Shown here: positions 1 through 6,782 of the stretch, in pieces
How positions within the stretch are numbered: position 1 is the first letter of the stretch
How the letters are laid out: each line of letters starts with the position of its first letter
Source: Saprospirales bacterium
GTDB lineage: Bacteria > Bacteroidota > Bacteroidia > Chitinophagales > Saprospiraceae
NCBI GenBank assembly: GCA_003448025.1
Contig: DLXL01000457.1
Coordinates: forward strand, 1,899-14,482
DNA: 12,584 nucleotides
Direction of reading: 5' to 3'
Notes under the pieces: generated by a model
Databases searched by the model: none
What the model saw: only the letters and a program-made list of their open reading frames with translations
Told to the model about the DNA's origin: nothing
Program-made: the position numbers and the translations under genes

Positions 1-1
1 A

Positions 2-36
2 CCGTAGGCCGTCTACCGTCTACCGTAGTCCGTTTA
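2..36. repeat. Heptamer tandem array (CCGTNNN, 5 units), window start
   Basis: Five perfectly phased 7-base units run without interruption: CCGTAGG, CCGTCTA, CCGTCTA, CCGTAGT, CCGTTTA. The first four bases are invariant and the last three vary. Read in the sense of the adjacent minus-strand LOG-family gene, the array is ACGGNNN and begins immediately after its TAA stop (34-36), which itself lies inside the last unit. The array is cut by the window edge, so its real length is unknown. The same family recurs at 1157-1219, 1269-1316 and 12562-12584. Confidence 0.93.
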
Positions 37-762
37 CAACTCAAAATTCGGCTCCAGCAGACTGGCATCTTCCGCGTAGAATTTATTGATGTATTGAACA
101 GCCTCTTCCACATCGTCGGTAACGAGGAACAGATCCAGATCTTCGGTGTGGATGTTGTGATGACGTTTAAGCATGATCTCCACGATCCAGTTTTTCAATC
201 CTTCCCAGAATTCAACGCCCATGAGTACGATGGGCATGCGCGAAATTTTATTGGTTTGAACGAGGGTTAACACCTCAAACAGTTCATCCAACGTACCAAA
301 GCCGCCGGGCATTACTACGAATGCCTGGGCGTATTTTACAAACATTACTTTCCGCACAAAGAAATAGCGGTATTTCAGGTTGTGATCCGGTGCAATGAAC
401 GGATTGTGGTGCTGCTCAAACGGCAGGTTGATATTGAGACCAATAGACGTGCCGCCTTTCATCCAGGCTCCTTTGTTGCCCGCCTCCATGATGCCCGGAC
501 CACCGCCGGTAATCACACCATAGCCTTCTTCTACCAATCTCGAAGCTGTTTTTACTGCCAGTTCGTAATATACAGTGCCCGGTTTGGTTCGGGCCGATCC
601 GAAAATGGACACGCAGGGGCCCACTTCATTCAGCACCTCGAATCCATCCACAAATTCGGCCATCACTTTAAACATGGTCCAGGCATTCTCGCCGCGTTTT
701 TTACTCCATTGTTTTTGTTTTCTCGTTGAGCCGTTTTTGGGCTCCAGATTTTCTTTTTCCAT
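34..762 (-). CDS. LOG-family / TIGR00730 Rossmann-fold nucleotide phosphoribohydrolase
   Basis: A 242-residue protein of the LOG family, often mislabelled lysine decarboxylase. Characterised members release the free base from a nucleoside 5'-monophosphate (cytokinin riboside monophosphate or AMP-type substrates). The family signatures are visible: the nucleotide-binding GGGPGIMEA at residues 86-94, the RK pair at 137-138 and PGGFGTLDE at 152-160, which carries the catalytic region PGGxGTxxE. The N-terminal ~25 residues are lysine-rich and probably a flexible extension. No signal peptide is seen, so it should be cytosolic. The ATG at 762 is the only good start. It follows the monooxygenase-like gene on the same strand, separated by a strong hairpin (788-852), so co-transcription is uncertain. 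The stop codon is embedded in a heptamer array. The family is certain; the substrate in this organism is not known. Confidence 0.92.
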   Translation of the reverse strand: MEKENLEPKNGSTRKQKQWSKKRGENAWTMFKVMAEFVDGFEVLNEVGPCVSIFGSARTKPGTVYYELAVKTASRLVEEGYGVITGGGPGIMEAGNKGAWMKGGTSIGLNINLPFEQHHNPFIAPDHNLKYRYFFVRKVMFVKYAQAFVVMPGGFGTLDELFEVLTLVQTNKISRMPIVLMGVEFWEGLKNWIVEIMLKRHHNIHTEDLDLFLVTDDVEEAVQYINKFYAEDASLLEPNFEL

Positions 763-787
763 ATTCGATATTGATTATGATGACTAT

Positions 788-852
788 TCACCGCGAAGAA
801 CGCTAAGTACGCAAAGTTTTGATTTTTGCGTACTTAGCGTTCTTCGCGGTGA
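788..852. repeat. Perfect 28-bp inverted repeat with 9-nt loop
   Basis: Arms at 788-815 and 825-852 are exact reverse complements over 28 bases; the left arm begins TCACCGCGAAGAACGCTAAG. The loop is 816-824 (GTTTTGATT). In the minus-strand transcript it forms a very stable hairpin between the monooxygenase-like gene and the LOG gene. There is no U-tract after either arm, so it is not a classic intrinsic terminator, though it may still affect termination or mRNA decay. The right arm encodes the last five residues and the stop codon of the upstream gene. It resembles dispersed intergenic palindromes (REP or small MITE-like); whether other copies exist cannot be seen here. Confidence 0.93.
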
Positions 853-1148
853 TCTGGTTCGTCAATGACCTCGGTTGTCCAGGCTTCAGCCCTGGCAGCA
901 AACAATGCCTTGGTTTTAACCCAGGTGTCGGCAAACAGCTCCGAAGCGCGGTATGCATTCAGCGCCTCTTCGTTATCCCAGATACTTAGGGTGAACATTA
1001 CGTTGGGATTGTTTTTCTGCCGCAACAATTCCATATGGCGGCAGCCGTCAAAAGCGCGGATCTTTTCCTTGCTCTGCTCAAAAACTTTCGATACAAAAGT
1101 GTCTGCCGCGTCTTCGCGGAAGGTCATTTTTACAATTCGCTTGATCAT
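834..1148 (-). CDS. Antibiotic biosynthesis monooxygenase (ABM)-like small protein
   Basis: A 104-residue protein resembling the ABM dimeric alpha/beta-barrel family (YgiN-like quinol monooxygenases, heme-degrading relatives). The N-terminus is a beta strand (MIKRIVKMTF). It is followed by a helix, then a strand containing the FTLSIWDNEEALNAYRAS segment (about 52-69) and a final helix with F72, W76 and F83, which is the usual family pattern. The start is set at ATG 1148. The frame stays open further upstream to 1304, but that part is only translated heptamer repeat and low-complexity sequence. Residues 100-104 and the TAA stop come from the 28-bp inverted repeat, so the original C-terminus has probably been replaced. 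No Shine-Dalgarno is evident, and a heptamer array starts 9 bases upstream of the ATG. The family call is moderately firm; the substrate is unknown. Confidence 0.75.
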   Translation of the reverse strand: MIKRIVKMTFREDAADTFVSKVFEQSKEKIRAFDGCRHMELLRQKNNPNVMFTLSIWDNEEALNAYRASELFADTWVKTKALFAARAEAWTTEVIDEPDHREER

Positions 1149-1156
1149 TTTTTTAT

Positions 1157-1219
1157 ACGGTGGACGGCTTACGGTGGACGGTTTACGGCTTACGGTGGAC
1201 GGTTTACGGTAGACGGTCG
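1157..1219. repeat. Heptamer tandem array (ACGGNNN, 9 units)
   Basis: Nine contiguous 7-base units: ACGGTGG, ACGGCTT, ACGGTGG, ACGGTTT, ACGGCTT, ACGGTGG, ACGGTTT, ACGGTAG, ACGGTCG. ACGG is invariant and the trailing triplet is drawn from a small set. Bases 1157-1181 are an exact 25-base inverted match to 1276-1300 in the facing array. It lies just upstream of the monooxygenase-like gene, in its presumed leader. Confidence 0.95.
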
Positions 1220-1268
1220 CGTTGCGCTTAGCATTTGACTTAGAACGAATCCCAAGATCAACGCCAAA

Positions 1269-1316
1269 CCGTCCACCGTCCACCGTAAGCCGTCCACCGT
1301 CCACCGTCCACCGTTA
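1269..1316. repeat. Heptamer tandem array (CCGTNNN, 6 units plus partial) abutting rlmN stop
   Basis: The units are CCGTCCA, CCGTCCA, CCGTAAG, CCGTCCA, CCGTCCA, CCGTCCA and then CCGTTA. Its last three bases (1314-1316) are the TAA stop of the minus-strand rlmN. In the rlmN sense direction the array reads ACGGNNN. It faces the array at 1157-1219 across a 49-base spacer (1220-1268) that shows no repeat or gene, so the pair can fold into a large stem of at least 25 exact pairs. Confidence 0.95.
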
Positions 1317-2363
1317 CTTGTTCGCTAATTGTCCGCATGCGGCATCAATATCCTTGCCCCGGCTGCGCCTAACGGTTACGGTTACGCCTTCTTTGGCCAG
1401 GAAAGCACCGAACTCATTCAGACGGTTCTCGTCAGATTTCTCGAAAGGTACCCCGCCAATAGGGTTGTATTCAATGATGTTGACCCTAACCGGGAACTGC
1501 TTTCGGCAGAGTTGCACCAACCGGCGGGCATCGTCCAAAGAGTCGTTAAATTGCTGAAAGGCAATATATTCGTAAGAAATCCGCCCCTTGGTTTTCCGGT
1601 AAAAATACTCCAGGCTATCCATCAATACCTCGAGGTTGTTGGTCTCGTTGATGGGCATGATCTCATTACGTTTGGTATCGTCAGCGGCATGTAAACTGAG
1701 GGCCAGATTGGAACGGAACCCGTCGTCGGCCAGCTTGCGAATCATTTTGGCAATACCTGCTGTACTTACCGTGATCCGCCGGGCGCCCAGTCCAAGGCCT
1801 CCGTCTTCCGGAGGCGCAGTGAGGCGGGCAATACTGGCCATGGTATTGGGATAAGTGAGAAGCGGCTCGCCCATACCCATATATACCACATTCGTGATGG
1901 GTTTGCCGAAGTATTCCATGCTTTGGCGGTTAACACCTACCACCTGATCAAAAATTTCTGCGGCATCCAGATTCCTGCGCCTGCCCATTCGCCCGGTGGC
2001 GCAAAAGGCGCAGGTGAGGCTACAGCCTACCTGGGTACTTACACACACCGTATAGCGATCATCATCCGTTACCGGGATTAGTACACTTTCAATACGGTGT
2101 CCGTCGTAAGTCAGCCAACGCGTTTTCAAGGTTCCATCCAGGCTATGTTGCGTTTTTTCCTCCGTAAGGGAATTAAGTGCATAGGTCTCGGCCAGGCGCG
2201 CGCGCAAGGCTTTCGACAGGTTGGTCATGGCATTAAAATCCGGCGCGCCCTTGCTCCAAAGCCAGTCCCACACCTGGCCGGCGCGGAAACGTGGCTCCCC
2301 CCATGCGGCAAACGCCACTTCAAGGTCGGGGAGAGAGAGGGTGCGGATGTCAGGTCGTTCCAT
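1314..2363 (-). CDS. rlmN: 23S rRNA (adenine-2503-C2)-methyltransferase RlmN (dual-specificity, also tRNA A37)
   Basis: A 349-residue radical-SAM enzyme that methylates C2 of A2503 in 23S rRNA, and of A37 in some tRNAs in characterised homologues. The 4Fe-4S motif CxxxCxxC is at C114, C118 and C121 (GCSLTCAFC). The two cysteines of the methyl-transfer mechanism correspond to C107 (VCVSTQVGC) and C343 (DAACGQL) near the C-terminus. MGMGEPLL at 162-169 and YNPIGG at 299-304 are further family signatures. The length is normal for the family. The ATG at 2363 lies 4 bases after the stop of the HNH gene, so the two are probably translated from one message, although an internal promoter is possible. 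The TAA stop is shared with a heptamer array. All catalytic residues are present and the gene appears intact. Confidence 0.97.
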   Translation of the reverse strand: MERPDIRTLSLPDLEVAFAAWGEPRFRAGQVWDWLWSKGAPDFNAMTNLSKALRARLAETYALNSLTEEKTQHSLDGTLKTRWLTYDGHRIESVLIPVTDDDRYTVCVSTQVGCSLTCAFCATGRMGRRRNLDAAEIFDQVVGVNRQSMEYFGKPITNVVYMGMGEPLLTYPNTMASIARLTAPPEDGGLGLGARRITVSTAGIAKMIRKLADDGFRSNLALSLHAADDTKRNEIMPINETNNLEVLMDSLEYFYRKTKGRISYEYIAFQQFNDSLDDARRLVQLCRKQFPVRVNIIEYNPIGGVPFEKSDENRLNEFGAFLAKEGVTVTVRRSRGKDIDAACGQLANK

Positions 2364-2367
2364 TTGG

Positions 2368-3081
2368 TTAAGCGTAATTGTTTAAAACTGAAATAATTGC
2401 GGTGCAAAAGGGGGAATACCGATTGTCCACTCTTTGCATTAGTTGATTAATGGCTGCTTCTGTTTCAAGTTCCGGCCATACCTCTTTAATGAAAGTATCT
2501 ATAGCAGCTTTCCTCAACAGAGTCAGCGCTTTTGAATTTAACCCATAAAAATGAATGGTTTTTTCTGCCATTGATCCCTCTTGGGCCGGTTTTATAATGC
2601 CGAATTCATCGTATGAAAAATGATCGGCACAATCTTTATCCAAAGGCGAAACCAACCTGTCAGGCTGCGTAGGGTCCTTGGATTTTTTTGTAGTGTCGCA
2701 ATATAATTCTCTGGGCCTAGCCTTGTCCCTTTCGCCCCCATCGCAACAGGCTAACAAGTTCGAGTATTCAAAAACAAGGTGAGGATATTGCTGGTTTTCT
2801 TTAGGCTGAAAATGATCAATTTTAGTCCTGTGATTATTTTCAATCCGTTGTGTGCAATATGCACATAAAAACCCCTGATCATGCAGCAAATCTTCTCTCA
2901 ATTGCGTTTTGGTATATGGATCAAGTTCAGCTACTCCGGTTTCCTGTCTTGGTTGATTTTGCAGCAACCCGAATATATTATCCATATTTCCCGCTCTGGA
3001 AAGCCGGGTAATATCTGCTGATTTTACGCGTTTCCATTCGGTAAAGTTTTCAGGTTCTTTGCTTTTTTGAATATATTTCAT
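2368..3081 (-). CDS. HNH endonuclease, PtuB-like (TIGR02646-type), of a Septu-like pair
   Basis: A 237-residue protein with an HNH core in the middle. C73 and C76 (FLCAYC) form the first zinc knuckle, followed by IDHFQPK at 88-94 (the metal-binding H90 in the family's EH/DHxxPK position). Then comes the NLLACCDGG segment with N108 and C112/C113, and C128 in YCDTTKK likely completes the zinc site. This layout matches HNH proteins found next to AAA ATPases in Septu systems (PtuB) and in some retrons. In characterised systems the nuclease cuts nucleic acid, reported as DNA or tRNA, once its ATPase partner senses infection. The start ATG overlaps the ATPase stop by 4 bases (ATGA), indicating translational coupling. 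Its base composition is AT-richer than the flanking conserved genes. Substrate and activity here are inferred. Confidence 0.85.
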   Translation of the reverse strand: MKYIQKSKEPENFTEWKRVKSADITRLSRAGNMDNIFGLLQNQPRQETGVAELDPYTKTQLREDLLHDQGFLCAYCTQRIENNHRTKIDHFQPKENQQYPHLVFEYSNLLACCDGGERDKARPRELYCDTTKKSKDPTQPDRLVSPLDKDCADHFSYDEFGIIKPAQEGSMAEKTIHFYGLNSKALTLLRKAAIDTFIKEVWPELETEAAINQLMQRVDNRYSPFCTAIISVLNNYA

Positions 3082-4343
3082 CTGGTTTTCGCCGATTTTT
3101 TCTGAATCAAAATATCTGCCTTTACCAATTCCGGATCATCCGAACCAATCATTTCTACCAGTGCCTCTCTTAAGGTATCAGCCTTATCAAGGTCGCCCTG
3201 TCTAATGAATTCAATATATCGGGCGAGGTCTTTTTGAACCTTTTTATCCCGAATCTCATCATCCATTATCACATGTAACAACCAGTTATTGTCCTTTCCG
3301 AAGGTATTTCTTACCCGTATCTGAAAATCTTCAATTTCAAATACATTTCCATTTTCCACACCGCCAAGTACCTGTGGCGAATGGGTCGCCACAATAAATT
3401 GAATATTAGGAAATGTATTCCGGAGCGCGCCAATCACTGCTCTTTGCCATTTAGGGTGCAGATGAAGTTCAATTTCATCAATCAGAACAATACCTGAGCT
3501 TTCAAGTGGATTGATGAACTCTGTATTGAGTATGGCTGCTCTTCTGGCAATGTCTGCCACTAATAAAAGGATGGAACGTTCTCCGGCAGACAACTGTGAT
3601 AGCTTAAGCTCGGTATCTCCCTTTAGGATGTGGAGTTCCGCCTTTACGGAAGGTTTAGCAAAGTCAATTTCCGAAGTGCTTTGTCGCTTAATCCGCAATT
3701 CGGAAAAGTCCAGACCCATCTGAGTCAGAAACGTAGTAATGCCCTGACGAATGGTATATAGGGTAGGACTCTCCCAGTTGAAATCCTTTTTGTCTATTTT
3801 TTGCTGATTTTCAATATCTTCCTCGTATCGCCACCATTCGGTAAAATCAAAAAACGTTCCCGCTTTGGCGTTTACTGAAGTCGCATAAGCATATGTGCGT
3901 GAATCGAACAATGGTCTAAGGCTATTCGTATACTCAGTCTTTCTATCTATTGGAATCTCCCTGTTTGTACGGTAATAGGCTATAACTGGTAGAACATCTG
4001 TCAATACAACAAACGGAATTTTAACTGAAGTTGAAAAGTTTGAATCTTTACCTAAAGTCTTAGATTCTGAAATAAAAATATCTTTTCCTAAACGTTCCAC
4101 ATGGGCATGTATAGTAGCTTCATTTTGTCCCGCACTTATATCCTCATCCTCCAGCCAAATGTTGTGTGATTTGTTCTTTTTAGGAAAAGGAATACCGCTT
4201 ATCAAAGTAGCAATGGCATCTAAAACAGAGGTTTTGCCTGATCCATTCCAACCGAACAGAACAGCTATATTATCTTCGGAAAATGCAACTGAAGCATCTT
4301 TGAATCCTCGATAATTTTGAAGCTCTAATTTTTTAATCCTCAT
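3078..4343 (-). CDS. ABC/AAA-type ATPase, PtuA-like, of a Septu-like pair
   Basis: A 421-residue RecF/SMC-like ATPase without a coiled-coil insertion of SMC length. The N-terminus MRIKKLELQNYRGF is typical of the class. Walker A is GWNGSGKT (31-38), the ABC signature LSAGE is at 251-255, Walker B is GIVLIDE (284-290) with E290 as the catalytic acid, and the switch histidine is H321 in ATHSPQ. The C-terminal ~65 residues form a charged helical tail ending in a GSDDPELVKAD segment, which resembles tails of ATPases paired with HNH proteins. I chose the ATG at 4343. An in-frame TTG at 4361 would add six residues, but the protein then begins before the conserved MRIKKL start. It lies 24 bases downstream of the VWA gene and overlaps the HNH gene by 4 bases. 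The row at 4021 has only about 23% G+C by hand count, against about 65% at 8761, which suggests transfer. A role as a phage sensor/regulator of the nuclease is inferred from known Septu systems. Confidence 0.87.
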   Translation of the reverse strand: MRIKKLELQNYRGFKDASVAFSEDNIAVLFGWNGSGKTSVLDAIATLISGIPFPKKNKSHNIWLEDEDISAGQNEATIHAHVERLGKDIFISESKTLGKDSNFSTSVKIPFVVLTDVLPVIAYYRTNREIPIDRKTEYTNSLRPLFDSRTYAYATSVNAKAGTFFDFTEWWRYEEDIENQQKIDKKDFNWESPTLYTIRQGITTFLTQMGLDFSELRIKRQSTSEIDFAKPSVKAELHILKGDTELKLSQLSAGERSILLLVADIARRAAILNTEFINPLESSGIVLIDEIELHLHPKWQRAVIGALRNTFPNIQFIVATHSPQVLGGVENGNVFEIEDFQIRVRNTFGKDNNWLLHVIMDDEIRDKKVQKDLARYIEFIRQGDLDKADTLREALVEMIGSDDPELVKADILIQKKSAKTR

Positions 4344-4367
4344 AAAGCACTTTTCAAGCAAAGATAA

Positions 4368-6467
4368 TCAATACGCTCCGAAATACCTTCTCAGGAACCA
4401 TTCGCCAGCCAGCAGCAAAGCCAGCAGGGCAAAAATCCATTTCAGGTTGATGAGCGGGTTGGTTTGTGTGGTTTGGTAAATAACAGGCTTCACGGTTTCG
4501 TTGGCCTTGATTTTGTCGGCAATGCTGTTGAGTTGGGTGGAAAACACCGTTTCTCCGCCAAATTTGGCGCTCAGTTGCCGCAGTACGGCATGATTGGCCG
4601 TGGTTTCGAACAATTCTAACTCGATGGGTTGCACGCTAAATTTGCCCTCATACGCTAATGGCTGGCCATTAAAATTGGTGGTGGCCTTAAAGGTATACGG
4701 ACCAACCGGCAATATGCCGGCATTGAGGGTGTATGCTTTACCCAGCTTATTAAAAGTATAGGTGAACTCTTTCCCGTCGCGGTTGCGAATGCTCATGGCC
4801 ACATCGGGGTCGTTGGTGAGTTCGTAGTTGTCGTTATACAATTCCGCCCCAAAAGTGACGGCTTCATTTTCGTTGAATATATTCTTGTCCAGAGTTATCC
4901 GAAACTTGCGCTTATCTTCTTTCAGCGACAGGTATTGTACGGTTTTACCCACCAATTCATCAAAGATTTCGTGATTTTGGTGCTGCAAAAAGTCGAACAA
5001 ACGCCAGCGCCAGAGGCCTTCTCCAAGCAGAATGCCGGTTTTAATGCCGTTGGTTTCGCCCAGTGCCAGCATTGGCTGTTCTGTATCCACTTTGCCGATG
5101 CGTTTGTACAACAACACTTGAGCCTGTGGCGTTGCGCCGAAATTTCCGAACGCAGCGGTCATGGGGTTGAAACGGGGCAACTCTTCCTTCACTTTCGGAC
5201 TTAGCGAAAATGCGGCGAAGGATGGGGAAACACGCCCCTGTACTTCATCGCTCTGTGCGGCGTTGCTTTGCATACTCACCAGCCCTTGTGCCTTGCCCAA
5301 AGCCGTGTAACTGGTTTGCATTCCAGCTATGAACAGTCGCGGAATGCGCTTATCGTTCATAGTATTCAGCAAACCTGAAAGGTCGTTGGTGGTTGAGGGT
5401 AAATTATGCAGCACCACAAAATCATATTTGCCCACATCTACACCGGCATCGCCAATGTATTGGATGAATAGCTGGTAATTTTTATTGCCTTCCAGGGAGG
5501 TTTTCAGGGCAGACAGATCCGGGTGCGGACTATTGGCTAGGAGCAGGATTTTTTGACGTGCATCCAGAACGTCGATAAAAATCTCGCGGCGGTTGTTGGA
5601 GGTTACGGCTTCGCCGGGAAGCGCAGCAGCACTGATCACGTAAGAAACCACACCTGCCTGGTCAGCATCAAGTATTACTTCTTTGGTGATGAAAAAGTCA
5701 TTGCCGGATACTGATACCGGGATGCTTTGTAATTGTTTGAGTCCGTTATCCGTAGATTTAGATACGGTGACTACGGTTTGCTGGCCGGCCAGATTGGTTG
5801 CGGTCAGGTCAATTTGTAAGGTGAACTTATCGCCCAGGTAGGCAATTTTGTTGTGGAACACCCGCTTAAGCAGCAAATCTTTTTTGGGAGTAGTATCGCC
5901 CAAGGCTACTGTATACACCGGCGCCGACAGCGGTGCATCGGAATAAGCAGGGTTACTGCCCTCATTGTAATTGCCATCAGAAGCAAGCACCAGTGCGCCG
6001 AAGTTTTGACCACCAAACAGGTCATATACTCCGCGGATGAGTTCCGAAAAATTAGAAACCTTATCCGTGAAACTAAAATCTACGCCTTCCCGCACCTGAT
6101 CACCAAAAGCAATTTCATGTACTTCGTAGGATTCCGCCAGGGCCTCTTTCAATCCTGCCCAATCCTGCTTATACTTTTCAAGCGCCTCTCCTTTTAAATC
6201 CGAGGCCATACTTTCTGATTGGTCCTGTGCCAGTACAACAATGGGCTTTTTAGTTTCGGTGAAATAGCTTTTCAGGAGTGGTGATAACAACAAGGCACTC
6301 AAAATCGTAACCGCCAAAAAACGCAATATACCTAACCAAAGGTTCAGCCTCGGCGCCTGCTCCTTGAACGTAGTATCCCGGTAATACAGCAACATTGCGT
6401 ACCCAAGCCCCAGCAACACGCATAAAATCAAAAACCAGGCAGGGTATTGAAAAGACAAGTCAAGCAT
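4368..6467 (-). CDS. VWA-domain membrane protein with large ectodomain
   Basis: A 699-residue inner-membrane protein. Hydrophobic segments at about 10-28 and 43-63 form an N-terminal hairpin, and a third at about 674-691 lies just before the C-terminus (WIFALLALLLAGEWF). Directly after the second segment is a von Willebrand A-like fold with a MIDAS motif D82-Q-S84-E-S86 and a later metal-site aspartate D164 (ASDGN). It ends in the usual VYTVALG strand (184-190). The region ~195-660 looks like beta-rich, Ig-like domains with a Rossmann-like GATase-type middle (ILLLANSPHPDLSALK). This architecture is common as an uncharacterised conserved protein in Bacteroidota and resembles BatA/BatB-type proteins in domain content only. 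The ATG at 6467 is the only fitting start. Function unknown; a cell-envelope scaffold or sensor is a guess. Confidence 0.8.
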   Translation of the reverse strand: MLDLSFQYPAWFLILCVLLGLGYAMLLYYRDTTFKEQAPRLNLWLGILRFLAVTILSALLLSPLLKSYFTETKKPIVVLAQDQSESMASDLKGEALEKYKQDWAGLKEALAESYEVHEIAFGDQVREGVDFSFTDKVSNFSELIRGVYDLFGGQNFGALVLASDGNYNEGSNPAYSDAPLSAPVYTVALGDTTPKKDLLLKRVFHNKIAYLGDKFTLQIDLTATNLAGQQTVVTVSKSTDNGLKQLQSIPVSVSGNDFFITKEVILDADQAGVVSYVISAAALPGEAVTSNNRREIFIDVLDARQKILLLANSPHPDLSALKTSLEGNKNYQLFIQYIGDAGVDVGKYDFVVLHNLPSTTNDLSGLLNTMNDKRIPRLFIAGMQTSYTALGKAQGLVSMQSNAAQSDEVQGRVSPSFAAFSLSPKVKEELPRFNPMTAAFGNFGATPQAQVLLYKRIGKVDTEQPMLALGETNGIKTGILLGEGLWRWRLFDFLQHQNHEIFDELVGKTVQYLSLKEDKRKFRITLDKNIFNENEAVTFGAELYNDNYELTNDPDVAMSIRNRDGKEFTYTFNKLGKAYTLNAGILPVGPYTFKATTNFNGQPLAYEGKFSVQPIELELFETTANHAVLRQLSAKFGGETVFSTQLNSIADKIKANETVKPVIYQTTQTNPLINLKWIFALLALLLAGEWFLRRYFGAY

Positions 6468-6484
6468 TAAAATAGTTATTTATT

Positions 6485-6731
6485 GGTCATTAAGGGTCAT
6501 TTGGGGGTCATTTGGGTTATTTATTGGTCATTTAGGGGTCATTTAGGGGTCATTTGCCCAACTTGAGTTGTTATCCAGAGCGCAGCGAAGGACCTACACA
6601 AGCCAGGTTCTCGAAATGCTTTGGCCTAACGCAACCGAATAGCCGGGCTTGTGTAGGTTCCGAGTACTCGGAATGACAACTCAGGTTGGGTAAATGACCC
6701 CATAAATGACTCAAATGACCCCCAAATAACC
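6485..6731. repeat. Composite nested palindrome: GGTCATTT tandem arrays flanking an inner hairpin element
   Basis: This fills the only gap over 300 bases (6468-6782). On the left, seven GGTCATTT-type units start at 6485, 6495, 6506, 6515 (variant GGTTATTT), 6526, 6537 and 6548, giving a period of about 11 bases. On the right, four reverse-complement units (AAATGACC type) lie at 6692, 6704, 6713 and 6724. Inside is a second inverted repeat: 6557-6571 pairs with 6676-6690 (14 of 15), and 6592-6604 pairs exactly with 6646-6658 around a 41-base loop. The intervening parts of the arms differ: the left carries a CCAGAGCGCAGCGAAGGA segment and the right a perfect 16-base palindrome at 6658-6673. The inner part resembles widespread GTCATCCTGAGCGCAGCGAAGGA-type intergenic repeats. 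I see no convincing gene in it; a short open frame here is only translated repeat. Confidence 0.9.
6658..6673. repeat. Perfect 16-bp palindrome
   Basis: TTCCGAGTACTCGGAA is fully self-complementary. It lies in the right arm of the composite element at 6485-6731, at the position where the left arm has an unrelated imperfect hairpin (CCAGAGCGCAGCGAAGG). It can form a lateral hairpin, giving the whole element a cloverleaf or cruciform shape. Confidence 0.9.
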
Positions 6732-6782
6732 TCGAATCCTTCCTCCCAAGACGCAAAATTGCGGAAAAAGTTGCTGCCGTTT

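Noticed and set aside
788..852. Rho-independent terminator
   Set aside because: The stem is strong but no T-run follows on either strand, and 28 perfect pairs exceed the usual terminator stem.
1149..1304. N-terminal extension of the ABM-like gene to an upstream ATG at 1304
   Set aside because: The extra 52 codons are translated heptamer repeat and spacer with a seven-residue period; the family domain begins at ATG 1148.
1157..1316. CRISPR array
   Set aside because: Units are 7 bases, contiguous, without spacers, and no cas genes are present.
2368..4343. Retron carrying PtuA/PtuB effectors
   Set aside because: No reverse transcriptase gene and no inverted-repeat msr-msd region adjoin the pair; the flanks are a VWA gene and rlmN with 24 and 4 bases between.
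4344..4361. TTG start for the ATPase six codons upstream
   Set aside because: The conserved MRIKKLELQN start begins at the ATG at 4343; the added residues match nothing in the family, and TTG is a less likely start.
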